Shown piece by piece: positions 22,862-34,473 of a stretch of DNA of 64,000 nucleotides (positions are counted from its first letter, which is position 1; each line of letters opens with the position of its first letter). The DNA comes from Massariosphaeria phaeospora. Lineage: Eukaryota > Ascomycota > Dothideomycetes > Pleosporales. The position numbers and the translations under genes were made by a program. Below the pieces are notes generated by a model that did not search any database, was not told where the DNA came from, and saw only the letters and a program-made list of their open reading frames with translations. The stretch lies in NCBI GenBank assembly GCA_011032825.1, contig JAADJZ010000025.1:558001-622000 (forward strand). Direction: 5' to 3'.

Positions 22862-24760
22862 ATGAGGTTCATTTCTACTTTCGGGGCTGTGCTCCTTCCT
22901 TTGTCAGCTTTGGTGGGTGCAATTGAGCTCAACCCTGACGACGAAGGTGAGTCGGTTTTCTAAAATGAATGACGCATCCGATTTTGACCATCTCCAGCCT
23001 CCCTCAAGAGTGTCACCAGGGCGTACGCCCATGGCCTAATGTCCCACTATAAGAATAATGCTACCGACTTGCCCAAGGAGGAGATAGGCATCTTCCCGAA
23101 ACCCCATTTCTGGTGGGCGGCGGGCGCAGCATGGGGTGGCATGATCGAATACACTCAGTGCACCGGCGACGAGTCGCATGTCAAGACCTTGACTGAAGCA
23201 TTGGTTGCGAACTATGGTCCGAACAACGACGTTGTCCTCCCGTGGCGAAAGGACCAAGAGGTAAGCTCGTGTCCCCGCTCTCATTACACCTGGCAGGTAG
23301 TCTAATCCAGCATACAGGGCAATGACGACCAGGCCTTTTGGCTGCTTGCGCTCATGTCAGCTCTCGAGTATCAATTCCCGGACCCAAAGCAGGCGCCAGC
23401 TTCTTACCTCGAGGTTGCGGAGAAGGGCTTCAGGAGTATTGTTGATCGGTGGGATGAATCCTCTTGCGGTGGAGGGCTGAAGTGGCAGATTTACCCCGAC
23501 AGCGCTGCTGGCTACAACTACAAGAACTCCATTTCTAATGGCGCTGTGTTCGCACTAGGCGCACGTCTGGCCCGCTATACTGGTAATCAGGACTACGCCG
23601 ACTGGTCTGTGAAGATCTACGACTGGATGAAGAAGGTCAAATTTATCGGCGACGAGTTCCAGGTCTTTGACGGTGCGGATGATAGGAACGACTGCGCAGA
23701 AGAGAAGAAAGACAAGACTGAATGGTCCTACAACAATGCCATGATGTTGCAGGGGTCGGCATTCATGTACGACTTCACGAACGGCGACGGAGCTTGGAAG
23801 GATCGTACCTCGGGTTTCCTCGACCGTTCTGGCATATTCTTCAAGCCAGACGACAACTCGGTTGATATCATGTACGAGCCGGCATGCGAAACCGGCACCA
23901 AGGGCCGCGTTTGCAACATCGATCAACAATCTTTCAAGGCGTACCTCTCACGTATGATGGCCAAGTGTGCGATCATGGCCCCGTTCACCAAGGAGAAGGT
24001 GACCAAGTACCTGAGGACGTCGGCTGTGGCTGCGGCAAAGTCCTGCTCGGGCGGACAGGACGGCATTACTTGCGGTTCGAAGTGGTACACAGGCAGCTGG
24101 GATGGCACATTCGGTGTAGGCCAGCAGCTATCCGCGCTGGAGGTCACTCAGGCACTTTTGATGATAAAACAGAACGTCCTCCCTAGCAAGGGCGGAGACT
24201 CAAAGCCCAAGCCCTCCTCTACACCGACACCGACACCGACCCCTGAAGCGAGCTCGACCCCGGCAGCATCATCCGCATCGTCTAGTGAAGCTTCCTCTAA
24301 CGCGCCTGCATCTGACGCCCCCGCTTCTGAGACACCTTCAGCGACCGATGCTCCCTCGACTCCTGACTCCACTGGCGCTCCCTCGACTCCTAGCTCCATT
24401 GGTGCTCCCTCTGTCCCTGATGCCAGCTCTGCGCCAGTTCCTGTCAACCCCAACTCGCCTTCAAACGGTACAGCTACGGCCAAGCCAGATGGTCAATATG
24501 GCGAGGCTCTGCCAACCGGAGGTGCGTGCACTTGCACACCTACCTCAACGACCACGATTTACCTGCCGCCTACTGCGCCAACTGCGGTACCGGTAGTCCC
24601 ACCTCCTTCGCCTCCGTTTACAACGGGTCGACCGGTCACCCCGCCTACCAACTCAACTAAGCCACTACCCGAGGAATTCACCGGCGCAGCGGTGAAAATG
24701 ACAGGCGTGTCGATGCTGGGTGGTGCGATTGTCGTTGCATTCATGGCTGCACTTTTGTAG
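22862..24760 (+). CDS. GPI-anchored GH76 alpha-1,6-mannanase-like protein (Dfg5/Dcw1 family)
   Basis: Cell-surface protein of the GH76 family. Fungal Dfg5/Dcw1 proteins cross-link GPI-anchored mannoproteins into the wall glucan. Three exons (22862-22946, 22998-23260, 23318-24760) give 596 aa. Visible are a signal peptide (MRFISTFGAVLLPLSALVGA), the (alpha/alpha)6 domain with FWWAAGAAWGGMIEYTQCTG, GNDDQAFW, CGGGLKWQI, NGAVFALGARLARYTGN and DGADDRNDC. Then come a Ser/Thr/Pro-rich linker with repeated TP and APSTPDS units, and a hydrophobic C-terminal tail (GVSMLGGAIVVAFMAALL) typical of a GPI signal. Confidence 0.92.
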
Positions 24761-25797
24761 TCTGTTGAATATGGCTCTATCCATGCCACTTCCACAAAAG
24801 TCGCCTGCTTCCTTTCTGTAATCCCTTATGTGGGACCTTTTTCTGTAGATACATGTTTCCACAATTAAATCTGCGAGCGACTTGCATTCGAGGCGTTAGA
24901 CACCATGGCTTGGCACCGCGCCCGCTAGCTGAATCAGCATATCCATCTTGTAGATGAATGATATGGAGCTCTCTCAATATAATTTGCCATGTTCCAAACG
25001 TGATTGCAATGAAGAATACCTATTACATTTCCACTCTGTTTGTTCTTGTTTTGTGAATGTGAGACTGTGCCTCTACCCTCGCCAGCCAAGAAACGATCGG
25101 TGATCGTATCGTGTGCCGTCTTTTGTCGTTGGAGTTGGCCTACCGCCTACAGGACACACTATACATCCAAACAGGATTGGAGCATGGCTTTCGATAGCAA
25201 CTGCAGCAGCAGCTACCTACTGCATGGCGGAGTCGGATCGGAGCATGCATCAAGTTCTGCGGCGTGCATGCCCCGCCAAAAACAAAAACGCCGTGGCCAC
25301 CACACCTGTCATAGTTGCTTGACGCCGCTGGGCGCTCTTCCCAGGTTCCCGCGTCCCCTCTCGTCCGGTTCTCAACGACACGACCTTCGAACATACATAT
25401 TTAGCGGCAGCGTCCTGAACGCGCAAAAGTTACCGAGGCAGAAGAAGCCGCGATTCCCGGTGTTCGTTTATTCGCGCAAAAGGCAGGCGCGCGGAGAGGC
25501 ACGTTCATGCCATGGGCTGACATCGTGCTGCTTCCACAGAGGACCACGCACGCCGAGCGAGACAGTGGACCGAAGCAGAGGCAAGTCAAAGACACCGTTT
25601 CAACAAGACATCGTACACAAGGGCAACTTCTGATTCACTTATCAGACAGAACCGAGACCCAGCGCCCCCAGACGGCTCCGCCCCGCCTTCGTTTATCACT
25701 CCAGCTTGCCCACACCTGAGCGTACATCTCCCCGCCCTCCGAAGTCGTTGCACGAGCCCTTTAAGGAATAAGGCAGCCTACGTGGGCCTCAGACACC
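24761..25797. other. Intergenic region, no gene recognised
   Basis: About 1 kb between two plus-strand genes. The frame 25040-25633 (+) starts in a likely 3' UTR, is Ser/Arg/His-rich and has no domain. Nothing else is seen; the second half must contain the promoter of the acyltransferase gene. Confidence 0.4.
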
Positions 25798-28248
25798 ATG
25801 GCGCCAAAGAAGAAGGAGGTGGGTCGCATGAACAAATATGTGTACGATGCTTTCCTCTGGGTCTTCTCCATATTGGTGGAGCTCTTCTTCCGCGAAGTGC
25901 ATCCCAGGAGCAGTTGGAAAATCCCCAAGGAGGGGCCGGTGATCTTCGTGTGCGCTCCGCACGCCAACCAGGTACGCAGCGGACTGGCTTCCGTGAGCAG
26001 CGACACGAGATGCTGATATGTTGCAGTTCGTCGACCCTCTCATCCTGATGCGCGTTGTTAGAAAGGAGTCACGTCGCCGGATACACATCTTGATTGCTGA
26101 GAAGTCCATGAAGCGGAAGTTCGTGGGATCCATGGCAGGACTGACGGGTGCGGTGCCTGTGGGGCGAGCTATGGACAAGACGAAGCCAGCGGCAGGCAAG
26201 ATCTATCTCCCGGACCCGATCAACGACCCTTGCCTCATCCGCGGTATCGATACCAATTTTGAGGCCGCAGACTTCCAGCCTGGCGGGACACTTGTGCTGC
26301 CGAAAGTGAACGATACATCGGCTAGTGCTGAGGTTCAAGAAATAAAGGGCCCGGAGGAGTTGAGGCTCAAGCGGCCATTTAAGGGAGGCATTGCGATGCA
26401 ACAGTTGACTGGGCGAAACGACATGACCGAAGCTGGCAAGTTCGTCGATGGAGCTGCAGCCAAGAGCGGCACTGCTCCCGGCTTCGAAGGCATTAGTTTC
26501 AAGGTTGCACCCAAGCTTGACCAGTCCGACGTTTACGACGCCGTCCATAACGTGCTCCATCGGGGTGGAAGCGTTGGTATCTTTCCTGAAGGCGGTAGCC
26601 ACGACCGCACTGATCTGCTCCCTCTCAAAGGTAAGCCCTGGGCTCTTATGAAGCGTGATTTGGCTCTGACTTTGCCTAGCTGGTGTCGCCGTCATGGCAC
26701 TGGGCACGGTTGCGGAGCAACACGATTGTGGCCTGAAGATTATCCCTGTTGGCATGAACTACTTCCACGCCCATAAGTTCCGATCGAGGGCTGTCATCGA
26801 ATTCGGCAATGCAATAGACGTACCTGCGGAACTTGCTCAAAAATTCACTGCGGGTGGACCTGGAAGACGTGAAGCTATTGGCGAGCTGTTAGAAACAGTC
26901 CGACAGGGTCTGGACACGGTGACGGTCACGACGCCCGACTACGACACTCTCATGGTTCGTATGCCTTCATATAGGAAAGGAGTGAAGCTGACACAATACG
27001 TAGTTAATCCAGGCCGTTCGTCGTCTTTACAATCCAAAAGGTACTAAGCTTCCACTACCTCGGATTGTCGAACTCAATCGTCGTCTCATCAAAGGCTATG
27101 CTCACTACAAGGATGACCCCCGCATTGTCCAACTGAAGAAGGAGGTTATCGCATACAACAAGCGTCTTCTGGCCCTCAACATCCGGGATCACCAAGTCCA
27201 GTATGCGAAGAAGAACATAATTGAAGTTTTCTTTGCATTCTGGTACCGGCTGATCAAACTGTGTACCTTACTCATCTTCGTTCTTCCCGGGACCGGTTTA
27301 TTTAGTTTGGTTTTCGTCGCTACGAAAGTCATTTCGAGGAAGAAGGCACGAGAAGCCCTCGCTGCCTCTACCGTGAAGGTTCAGGCTCGCGACGTAATGG
27401 CCACCTGGAAACTCCTCGTTGCTCTTGCTGTCGCCCCGCTAGCCTACACCTGGTATATCGTCATTTTCACGTACTGGTATTCTCACAACGGCATTCAAGG
27501 ATATCTGCCCCGGGGCATTCCTCTGTCGCTCTTCGTCTTGGTTCAAGCCATCATTCTCCCCTCCACGACCTACGCAGCCCTGCGCTTCGGAGAAAGCGCA
27601 ATGGACATATTCAAATCCTTGCTCCCCCTCATCAGAATGATGACCCCTTCATCAAACAATGAGCTAGTGAAGCTCCAGAAGCGTCGTGAAGAGCTCTCAG
27701 ATGCTGTTAACGACATCATCAACACCCTCGGCCCCGAACTGTACCCCGATTTCCACAACCACAGGATCATCACCGATCCCTTCAGCCATTCCCCGTCGGC
27801 CACACCGGGCTCCAAAGGCGACGAGGCCGCTCAGCTGGAAGCAGGCAACGCCGTCTCAACCTACGACCTGCCCGCCTCCCCCACCTCCTCCGACCACGAC
27901 CACGACCACCACCTCCTCTCGCGAAGCGAATCCTTCCACGACATCACCAACATGGAGCTCTTCTCCACGCGGCCCTCGACGCCCAAGAAGTCTCGCTCGC
28001 GAACCGCCTCGCACGCCAATCTCGGCGGCTTCCAGCTCAAGCCGTTCAGTAAGATTGACGGCAAAGAGGCCCTGGACGAGGTTAGCAAGCGCGTGGGCTC
28101 CAAGATGCGGAGCCGCAATGTGTCGAGGCGGCAGTCGGTGGGCACGCATGAATATGACAGTGATGAATCTGCGCCTGGTACGCCGACGACGCCGAGGAGT
28201 GAGTCGGGGGATGAGGCGTGGTTGACGATGGCGAAGAAAGGGAGGTGA
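25798..28248 (+). CDS. Glycerol-3-phosphate O-acyltransferase (Sct1/Gpt2 family)
   Basis: ER/lipid-droplet enzyme that acylates glycerol-3-phosphate to lysophosphatidate, the first step of glycerolipid synthesis. Four exons (25798-25971, 26027-26630, 26680-26954, 27004-28248) sum to 766 codons, 765 aa. PlsC motifs: APHANQFVDPL (His and Asp, split by intron 1), VGRAMDKTKPA and GIFPEGGSHDRTDLLPLK. Three hydrophobic segments lie around residues 415-530 (LCTLLIFVLPGTGLFSLVFV; WKLLVALAVAPLAYTWYIVI; SLFVLVQAIILPSTTYAAL). The Ser-rich C-terminal 180 residues are as in yeast Sct1/Gpt2, where this region is phosphorylated. Intron 3 uses an unusual GTTCGT donor. Whether it is the Sct1 or Gpt2 orthologue cannot be told; many filamentous fungi have one copy. 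Confidence 0.93.
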
Positions 28249-28426
28249 GGAGGCCCGTCGGGATTTGATGTTTGGGCTTTTTCGTTGTTCTTCGGGCGTA
28301 AGGGCAGGAGTGAGATGGTGGTGGGTGCGAGAGCGAGGCCGGGTTGCCTTGGAGAGCATGTGGGGTTTCTTAGTTCTAGTGATACCAGTATTTTTCGGGG
28401 TTCTTCATTCTTGTATGTATGCATGC

Positions 28427-28451
28427 CTCTTCTTCTTCTTCTTCTTCTTCT
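28427..28451. repeat. (CTT)n microsatellite
   Basis: About eight uninterrupted CTT/TTC units in the 3' region of the acyltransferase gene. Confidence 0.85.
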
Positions 28452-28528
28452 CTACGCATGGTTTTTTTTGTTGTTGCAGTGCCAATGAAGTGGACCTATG
28501 AGTATATGTAAAGCTGTTTTGATGTGTA

Positions 28529-28570
<42 letters not shown>
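28529..28570. repeat. (GATT)n microsatellite
   Basis: About ten perfect GATT units in tandem between the two convergent genes. Confidence 0.9.
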
Positions 28571-28732
28571 GCTAAGAAAATATGATTTGTTTGTCTGCTA
28601 AAATGCCTGGAAGTTAATAACGCTTGCCCTTCGATCCAAATCCATACACCGACCGAAACATGAAGAATCACAAAATATTGCCAACATGCAACAACGCCCA
28701 CAGCCGGATGCCCAACCCGAGCCTAACCAAGA

Positions 28733-28733
<1 letters not shown>

Positions 28734-28764
<31 letters not shown>

Positions 28765-28769
28765 AGAGA
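28734..28769. repeat. (AC)n followed by (AG)n microsatellite
   Basis: About 13 AC units run directly into five AG units just beyond the cdc45 stop codon. Confidence 0.9.
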
Positions 28770-28815
28770 GATAGAGTCGAAAGCAAAGCAAAAGCGGGCC
28801 CGGACACATAATCAC

Positions 28816-31482
28816 TCACCCCACCACCGCCTTCATGCTCAACCGCTCCAAAAACCCCGTCAAGTCCTCCTTGCGAATCTCAATCACACACGCCTCGAAG
28901 CTATCCATGCGGACGCGCGCCCCCGTCTCGCGCACCACCTCCTGAAACGCATTGCCGAAGCGATTCCGGCCGGACCCGCGCTCCTTGTCTTCTTCTTCTT
29001 CTTCTTCTTCCGCGTCGTCACTCGCGCCGTCGTCGTCCTCGCTGTCCTCGTCCTCGGTCTCGTCATCCACTTCGTCTTCGTCCAGCCCCGCCGCGAGATT
29101 GCGCTCGATGCGCGCGGTGCGTTTGCGCGCGCGCTCAGCAGCTTTCGCCGCCTTCTTCGCCTCGCGGTCTTTCTTGCGGGCGTCGCGGCGCACGAGGCGC
29201 TCTTTGGCCGACTCGGTGGCGCCGCCGCCGCCGAGCCCCACGACGACGTACAGGCCGCGCACGTCGTCGAGGCCGGCCATGACGAGTTCCGAGCCGCGGT
29301 TCTTGCCCTTTGTGCCGTTGAGCTCGACGATGGCTTCGGCGACCCAGAGGGCGAGTTTGGTGAGGGCGCCGGGGTGCGTGAAGAGTTGGACGTCGGGGCC
29401 TTCTTTGACGACGGCCATGCGGAAGGCGCGGAGGTGGCGGATTTGCTTCTTTTCGATGAGCGTGGTGCCGGTGCGGAGGATGGCTTTGTGTAGATATTGC
29501 GCTGTGGGGATGTGGTCGACGACGAGGTCGATCGAGTTGAGAGCGTCGTAGGCGGTCCAGAAACGGGCCGTGATGTGTTCTTGGGCATCGATGGCTGTGG
29601 GGCCGGGTTGCGATTCGGAGGACGCGTTGGCGTTGTTGTTGGCGGTCATCTCGGCATGGTCTTGGGCGCTGATGAAGTTTGAGGTGTCGAAGGAGGATTG
29701 GTTGAGTGATTTTGCGTCGCCGACTTCGAGGATAGCACCAAGGATGACGCCGACGTCGATGGCGGAGAGGCACGCTTTCCAGCCCCAGCAGCGGACGAAG
29801 CCCCAGCCGTCTTTCATATCGCCGTTTCGAGGTGGTGGTGGTACGAGTCCGTCGAGGCCGTACACAGGCGCGAATCTTAGCAGTCGTTCCCGGAGACCGC
29901 GTTTTAACTCCATATCCATATGAGTGTACTTTTGCTTGCATTGTGAGAGACTGACGCCCATTTTGGCGAGCAGTTTGTCCAGTCGCCGTCGTCCTGCGTC
30001 GCTCCAGATGTGTAATCGGGCGGAGAGATAGGGGGAATGGAGCATGCTATCGTACAAACTCCAGTGTCGTAACATGAGGAAGCGGGGTTCGGGGGAGAGG
30101 CGTATTGCTTTGTCGGTTGCTGACCGAGCACTGGTGGGAATGGCACCGCTCGCATCCCCTATGGTTGTTTCGCGGGCAAGATCCTTAAGATCGGCGGGGT
30201 TCAACCGACGAACTTCATCTCGAAGAACGGCTCGTATGCGCTCTCCTCGGTCTCCATTCCAGCCTGCAGAGCCTCCGGCTGCCGAGAGGGGATTCAGGCC
30301 CACACCGCTTCCTGTTCGTCCATAAAGCTCGAGACTGCTTACGCCGACTATGGCGTTCCAAAGCAGATCGTTATCTTCTCGGCCAAGCTCTGAAGCCAAC
30401 GAGTAGACGAGCGAAGAGACCGGTTCCGAATATGACGCCCCAAGCTGGTAGTATTTGTCGAGCACTCCTGTGGATTTGTCCCGCATGGCTATGAGCTGTT
30501 TGCGTAGAGTTTTGACGGACTTCTCCTTGGGTATAGCAATCGCGGGTGACGTCGACCGGCTACGAGAGTCTGATCGTGAGAAGTCGGACGATCCTCCGAG
30601 TCTGTTAGCTATGCTGACTAACCCTCGACGTTCTGGTCTTCGTTCTGGTGATGATGGTATTGAACCACCCTAAGCGAACAGTCAGTCTAGGCGTGTGAAG
30701 TAAGGACAATGGACTCATACGGAATTACTTCTGCGTCTTTGTCTGGGACGCTCATCGTCAGACATTTCCTCGTCAGAGTCGTCCTGGTCACTCATTGATT
30801 TCCTCTTCTTTGGGGCCTGCCCTGATTGAGGCGTGTCTTCCTCATCTGGGTCGTCAGAGTCATCGTCTTCCGACTCCACACCTTCGCCGACTTCGGGCAT
30901 TTCTTCCAGAGCACAGTAGGCTTCTCGTTCAGCTGATAGCTCTTCCTCAATATCCCCATCGTCGAACACTATAATGCCTCCTCTTCCCGATTGATAAGAC
31001 TGTAATATCCGGCCCTTGTCCACACCAGCCTGTCTCCGCACAAGCTCGCCCGTTGCTGGATCAGCGCTGAGAGGCGCGCCGAACACGTTTGACAGATTCC
31101 AAGGCCGTCGTGCATCCATGACCCAGACCTCGACGTCTCCAGTACCGCCCTGCCCATTTTCATCGACATCGAGTCCTAAAACCTCTTCTAGATCCACCAT
31201 GCCACCCACACCCAGACACACCACGACACCTCCGCTTCCGCCGTCTGTAGTTCGCATAGGACGTATTAAATCTTGCGCCGCCCTCGACAGATCGCCATAT
31301 CCGGCAATGGGCTGGATCTTATGAGGTATGTAGTCGCGTTTGAGCAGCGCGGTCAGGATCCGGCAAGCACACAGCGCGTCGGGCTCGAGCGCAACGAGGA
31401 GTAGAACTGGCGGAGCGGCGGCATGGTTTCGCTTGAGAAGGCTCTGGTAGAGGTGTGCAATCAGGCCTCGTGGGAGATACAT
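28816..31482 (-). CDS. cdc45: Cdc45, CMG replicative helicase subunit
   Basis: Nuclear DNA-replication initiation factor, one of the three parts of the Cdc45-MCM-GINS helicase. Two exons (31482-30721 and 30669-28816) give 871 aa. The start MYLPRGLIAHLYQSLLKR matches the family N-terminus. The DHH-like core includes LLLVALEPDALCACRIL, PIAGYGDL and VWVMDARRPWNLSNVFG. An acidic segment (EDDDSDDPDEED, then DDSDEEMSDDE) follows as in other Cdc45 proteins. The C-terminal half has LLRHWSLYDSMLHS, ARLHIWSDAGRRRLDKLLAK and WGWKACLSAIDVGVILGAIL. A Lys/Arg plus Glu/Asp insertion (about residues 760-830) lengthens the C-terminus compared with yeast. Confidence 0.95.
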
Positions 31483-34473
31483 GGTCGTGCCGTCCTCGTA
31501 TGTCTTCGTGTGAGAGACCCGAGGGAACGCGTGCGGGTAGGGCGCGTCGGGGTTGTTGTGGAGCGGCTTTACTGAGGGACAAGGGTCATGGCGCTGTGGA
31601 CATTGGACTGTAAAATAATATTAAGCTCTGCTAAAATATGGAGCAAAGAGAAGGGCAATTGGTATGCGTTGTTGCAGGAGCTTGCACAGAGTCGTGACGA
31701 GAAGCGGACGCGTAGAGTGCGCTAAGGCCGCGACGAGACTAGTGCCGGTTTCCCTGTTCCTCCTATCCGATCTCTGATCTCTACTATCCTCTAACTCCAT
31801 GACTTTGGCCAAACACGAGCTTGTTCTTACAGTATAAAAGAATGAATTTACACCACGGCATCCACCAGACAATATTTTGCACTCGTGTCGAATACCTCTG
31901 TAAACAGCTCCCCGAAAAGCCTTCGTGTCTAAGACTACAGCAGCCCCTGCCGCTTCCCTGTACCATCGTATCAGACGATAAGTGTGGAGGAGGCAGACAA
32001 CTGCTGTGCGTGTCTTTCAGAGGTCTAGGGATGTCTTATGGCTGCCACTCTCGGTTCAGGTCTGCTTTGGTGATTGAACGCTAGTCAAGAGTGCACTGAT
32101 GATGGTGAGCTCCATAGTGGACAAAGTCATGCGTCTTAGGCGGCCCTGCAGCGGAATTATAGTAGAAAATTAGAGTGATGTTAGTGGTAGAGGAGAGAAT
32201 CAATGCACAGAATGACACAATCAACGGATAAGTTCAAAATTCAAATAGTGAGACTATGAATGTTTGCTATGCCTACATCTTCAACCTTCCATAGGCAGGT
32301 ATGTAAGTTTCGTGATTGTCAACCAATGTTCCCGAAGCCGTTCTCATAGAAGAGATTATATCATTGCGAATCGATGCTGAAAGTGTCGCCGTTTGTACCT
32401 GCGATGAGCGCATGGTGGCGGGGAGTCTCGCCTCAAAACGCTTTGAGGGTCTGAACCACTGGTATTTCTGGCTCGTAAGACACATTGACATACGCACTAT
32501 CTTAAGTGCGAAGGAACTATTCCGACATGTTATTATATCATAGCCTGCCCATGGTGGGTAAAATCATAAGCGCTGGTGCAGTGGTGGTGGTGGGTGCATC
32601 GATGGTTAAGCGAGGCTCGATTCGGTTTCGTCCCATGTGGGCCGGCCAAGTAGACATCTTACTGGCTCTCCCGTCCTTATTCAGCAGGTGAGGGGCGAAG
32701 CAGAACTCCGATGCGACTTCATGGGTCTTCCTCTCCTTCCCCTCCCCCTCTCTGAATGCGCGCACGACGTTAGAACGATGGCTTTCGACATGCCACAGAT
32801 GCAAGACGCTTCTAGAGCCGTCCTAACGATTCGTTGAACCAAATTCTGATCCAGCAGCGACGCAGGGACGGGGTCGACACGTTTTGCTCTCGCAACAAAC
32901 CACTCTGCAGCTTTGATGAACGACTGATTTCTCATGGATCTAGGTTGGGTGTTGAACTTCGGATGATGAAGGTAAGTCACAGTGATGCCCCTCACCGCTT
33001 CCAGCAGCCTTGGAGTCAACGCTCACCGCTAATCTGTCTCAGCGCCAGCCCCAGGACGCAGACCGAGCCCCTTCACGATTACCTTCACGAGTCGTTCTTT
33101 GCGGGCTTTCGAACCCAAGATCCAACCCCCTGATATAACCGGTCTCTACCAGACACTACCATACGGACATCCCTAGCTGTCTGGCCGCTTCAATTCGTTT
33201 GTTCAGCACGTCGATATTGCACTAGTCGTTTCGTTGGTCTGTTCTCTAACACCGGGCTGCCTGTGCCCCCAATAGGCGGTAGTTCAATAGGTGACACATA
33301 GTCCTTTGTTCGAGCCAACGGGTGGCCCCAAACCCAACACTCTGGCCTTCCGCCCTCAATATTCCGTTGCTCTTTCTCCATCGCTCACATCGCATACATC
33401 TACCACATTCCTTTTGCCTTCACCATAGAGCGACAAATGTTGCCTTGGGCTTTGAGTCGACTAATCATACCATCTCTTCATTCCGTACTCACAATACAGA
33501 TCTCGATAACGCTCCGGATACTTGCGATACCCCACATCTCACTCACACAGATTACTGCGCTATCCGCTCTACTCACGATCACCTCAACTCGACCCGCTCC
33601 CAAGACGATATCCAACTGGCGGATGCGCGTGGCTAGCTTGGAACCAACCATGGAAGGAGGCTGCGGATAAAGCAATACGAGTTGTCGCCTGAAAGAGATA
33701 TCTGAGGACGCAACGCATAAGAGCATGGCTGGTCGTTGTGGTGCGTTGTGGTGTCTGGGTACGCCGGTGCCTTAGGCGACATTGTCACGAGATTCGCCAC
33801 CTTCGATGGTCACCCACCGCTTTCCAGAACCCCGCTAGCGCGCTCAAACGCGCCCACGCAGCCCCACCCCAGCACCGCAATCTCGCTGCAAACTCCGCAG
33901 CGAGTTATCTGTGCACTCCCTGCTCGCATTAATCAAATGCCTATATATATTTAGTCAACGGGGAATCTTTCAATAATTCTGGAAGACCAGCGTGTAGACG
34001 TTCTAGCGTCGAGCTTCTAAAGCTTGGCTGCCTATAGTCCGTTGTTGATACTGCATATGGTTACCAGTGGTAGCAGCCATACGGTGGGCTGTGTAAAACC
34101 ATTTTGCCAAATTTTTTTTGCTCGAGTTCCGCCTGCATCAAAATAATTACTGTAGTTATATTTCTTACGTAAGCGACATGCCAAGGCTATTACGTAATCA
34201 AACCCCTCCCTAAATCATCCCCCAGCACTCGCGCGGGTGTCTACCTTCTAGTAGGTGACCATGTCACAGTTGGTATAGCCTACTTGCTTTAAAGAGTAGA
34301 CTGGACAAGCCTTTTTCTTTTCTAATTATCGTATATGCATGCCCCTACGTACGTAGTTACTAGAGAGGAGATATCGGACCCTATGTATAAACTGAGCTAT
34401 CTACCCTAGTAAGAAATATACTGCATCTACGTCGTCTTATCAACGTATGTAATAACGAGCTTGTAGTTCATAT
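31483..34473. other. Gene-poor interval, AT-richer toward 34 kb
   Basis: 3 kb without a firm gene. Up to 31620 is the cdc45 upstream region. 32680-33020 carries one protein-like minus-strand frame (listed). From 33930 to 34470 the sequence is AT-rich with many TA steps, ATTACGTAAT-like palindromes and short hairpins, as in decayed repeats of fungal genomes. No transposase or terminal repeats were recognised. Confidence 0.4.
32681..33019 (-). pseudogene. Possible gene remnant, weakly AhpD-like
   Basis: The frame from 33019 encodes a protein-like stretch (AAEWFVARAKRVDPVPASLL followed by QNLVQRIVRTALEASCICGM) that faintly resembles fungal AhpD/carboxymuconolactone-decarboxylase-like proteins. 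It then runs into an Arg-rich end, and no continuing exon was found. A second isolated minus-strand frame at 32273-32497 could belong to it, but I found no clean splice. The similarity is a recollection of pattern, not an alignment. Confidence 0.2.

Larger units (their letters stand above)
28249..28815. other. Convergent intergenic region rich in microsatellites
   Basis: 567 bp between convergent stops of the acyltransferase and cdc45. It holds at least three distinct simple repeats, listed separately, and no gene. The frames crossing it are repeat-driven. Confidence 0.6.

Noticed and set aside
25040..25633. 197-codon plus frame before the acyltransferase
   Set aside because: No domain and contains sequence expected to be 3' UTR and promoter; nothing supports splicing to the next gene.
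27686..28424. Long frames overlapping the 3' end of the acyltransferase
   Set aside because: Repeat-like Thr/Pro/Ser or Arg translations in other phases of a real coding exon.
28624..29551. Plus-strand frames antisense to cdc45
   Set aside because: They are Ser-rich or Val/Ala-rich shadows of the cdc45 coding strand.
33080..33140. A tRNA-like TTCGAACC sequence
   Set aside because: No cloverleaf could be folded around it; no acceptor or anticodon stem pairs are visible.
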